Position numbers and translations under genes: made by a program | Notes under the pieces: model-generated | The model's input: only the letters and a program-made list of their open reading frames with translations | Databases searched by the model: none | What the model was told of the DNA's origin: nothing | In this document: positions 63,315 through 64,000 of the stretch, piece by piece | Layout of the letters: the number at the start of each line of letters is the position of its first letter | Position numbering within the stretch: position 1 is the first letter of the stretch | Source of the DNA: CAYXZO01 sp964469505 | GTDB lineage: Bacteria > Fidelibacterota > UBA8477 > JABMPR01 | Direction of reading: 5' to 3' | DNA length: 64,000 nt | Assembly: GCA_964469505.1 (NCBI GenBank) | Contig: CAYXZO010000001.1 | Location: 1-64,000 of the forward strand

Positions 63315-64000
63315 TGGCTAAACGTTGCTCCATATCTTCTTGAAAATCATGACCTGTGTCGAACCCCACGATACGGTAGCGAATACGCCCTTGACCATCA
63401 ATAATCAGGGTAGTCGGTATTCCCTGAACGCCAAACACCATGGCGGCTCCATTATGAAAGGCTACGGGGAAGGTGTAACCATTCTCCTTGATAAAAGGCC
63501 GTACTTTAGCCGTATCCCGATCTACGGAAGCCGCCACAAAAACCAGGTCTGCATCCTGGGCATGGGTTTGATAGAATTTTTGAAATTCAGGTAGTTCTCG
63601 CTTGCAGGGCCCGCACCAGGTAGCCCAGAAATCCAGAATCAGGATTTTGCCTTTAAGTTTCGCGGGTGAAATCTCCTGTCCGGCAAAAGTAGTCATGGAA
63701 AAATCAGGGGCCGGCTCGTTAATCAATTCACCTAGTAGCTCCTCACGCCGTTTTTCCCGAAATGAGTCTCGTAACTGGCGCAGGTAAGTTACGGCATCAG
63801 CTTCGGGATGCAGCTTAGTATAGGTCGCGGCCGTCAGGTGCGCCAGATCAGCTTGCTGGGGCGCCAGTCCCCAGGCCTGGACAAAATCAGCCAACGCCTT
63901 TTCAGCTTGTCCCCGTTTCAGATAAATCTGTCCACGCCGTTTCAAGGTAGCGGAAAAAGGCATATAACTTATGGCCTTCCGATAGTCCTCCAGCGCTCGA
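63298..64000 (-). CDS. TPR-thioredoxin (TlpA/ResA-like) protein, 5' end outside window
   Basis: The frame is open from the window edge through the ATG at 63963, and the upstream codons continue a TPR unit (ALEDYRKAISYMPFS...), so the gene is cut by the window and the ATG at 63963 is not the start. TPR-like helices precede a thioredoxin domain with WATWCGPC (active-site Cys pair 117 and 120 counted from 63963) and a cis-proline in GIPTT. It probably reduces or resolves disulfides, perhaps in the periplasm. The product continues past the right edge. Confidence 0.85.
   Translation of the reverse strand, partial: RALEDYRKAISYMPFSATLKRRGQIYLKRGQAEKALADFVQAWGLAPQQADLAHLTAATYTKLHPEADAVTYLRQLRDSFREKRREELLGELINEPAPDFSMTTFAGQEISPAKLKGKILILDFWATWCGPCKRELPEFQKFYQTHAQDADLVFVAASVDRDTAKVRPFIKENGYTFPVAFHNGAAMVFGVQGIPTTLIIDGQGRIRYRIVGFDTGHDFQEDMEQRLANVRES

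Overview
The window reads as one continuous chromosomal segment of an uncultured, Gram-negative bacterium of the FCB supergroup (Calditrichota/Marinimicrobia/KSB1/Ignavibacteria-like; the exact phylum cannot be fixed from here). The main pointer is a protein ending in a Type IX secretion (Por) sorting domain (15677-16441). Lipoprotein modification (lgt), several short secreted proteins and histidine/proline catabolism genes fit this. Base composition is near 50 % GC, genes are densely packed, and most of the window is transcribed on the minus strand.

Region 1 (1-8.8 kb): a carboxylesterase next to 1-pyrroline-5-carboxylate dehydrogenase (pruA), three small charged/coiled-coil proteins, three small secreted or membrane proteins, and a CoA-acylating aldehyde dehydrogenase with a helical C-terminal tail. 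Divergent from the last lies a PutP-like sodium/solute symporter. Region 2 (8.8-16.4 kb): a STAS protein, then a plus-strand phospholipid block. It consists of a multidomain PlsC-type acyltransferase fusion, a fused fatty-acid kinase (DAK2-DegV, FakA-FakB in one chain) and PlsY, followed by a thioferritin-like protein. After it come minus-strand TPR, secreted and T9SS-cargo genes.

Region 3 (16.4-20.5 kb): hutU-hutI (histidine degradation) and a GHL10 family secreted protein, directly downstream of the ribosomal alpha operon. Region 4 (20.5-51.95 kb): an almost uninterrupted ~31 kb translation/transcription super-cluster. In transcription order it runs tRNA-Thr(TGT), tRNA-Tyr, tRNA-Gly, tRNA-Thr(GGT), tuf2, rpmG, tRNA-Trp, secE, nusG, rplKAJL, rpoBC, rpsLG, fusA, tuf1, then the complete S10, spc and alpha operons to rplQ. 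The two tuf copies are a 1205-bp repeat with one visible substitution.

Region 5 (52.2-57.3 kb): a small membrane protein, cysS, ddl, a fused ZIP-like/permease membrane protein and lgt, probably one operon. Region 6 (57.3-58.5 kb): a REP-associated tyrosine transposase with REP-like palindromes and a partial copy of its own interior upstream. Region 7 (58.5-64 kb): an acyl-CoA catabolism operon (acyl-CoA carboxylase beta, AtuA split in two, methylglutaconyl-CoA-hydratase-like enzyme, membrane protein), preceded by a TPR-thioredoxin protein cut by the right edge.

Together the accessory genes suggest a heterotroph using amino acids (proline, histidine, possibly leucine or isoprenoid acids). No CRISPR array, prophage or obvious defence system is visible.
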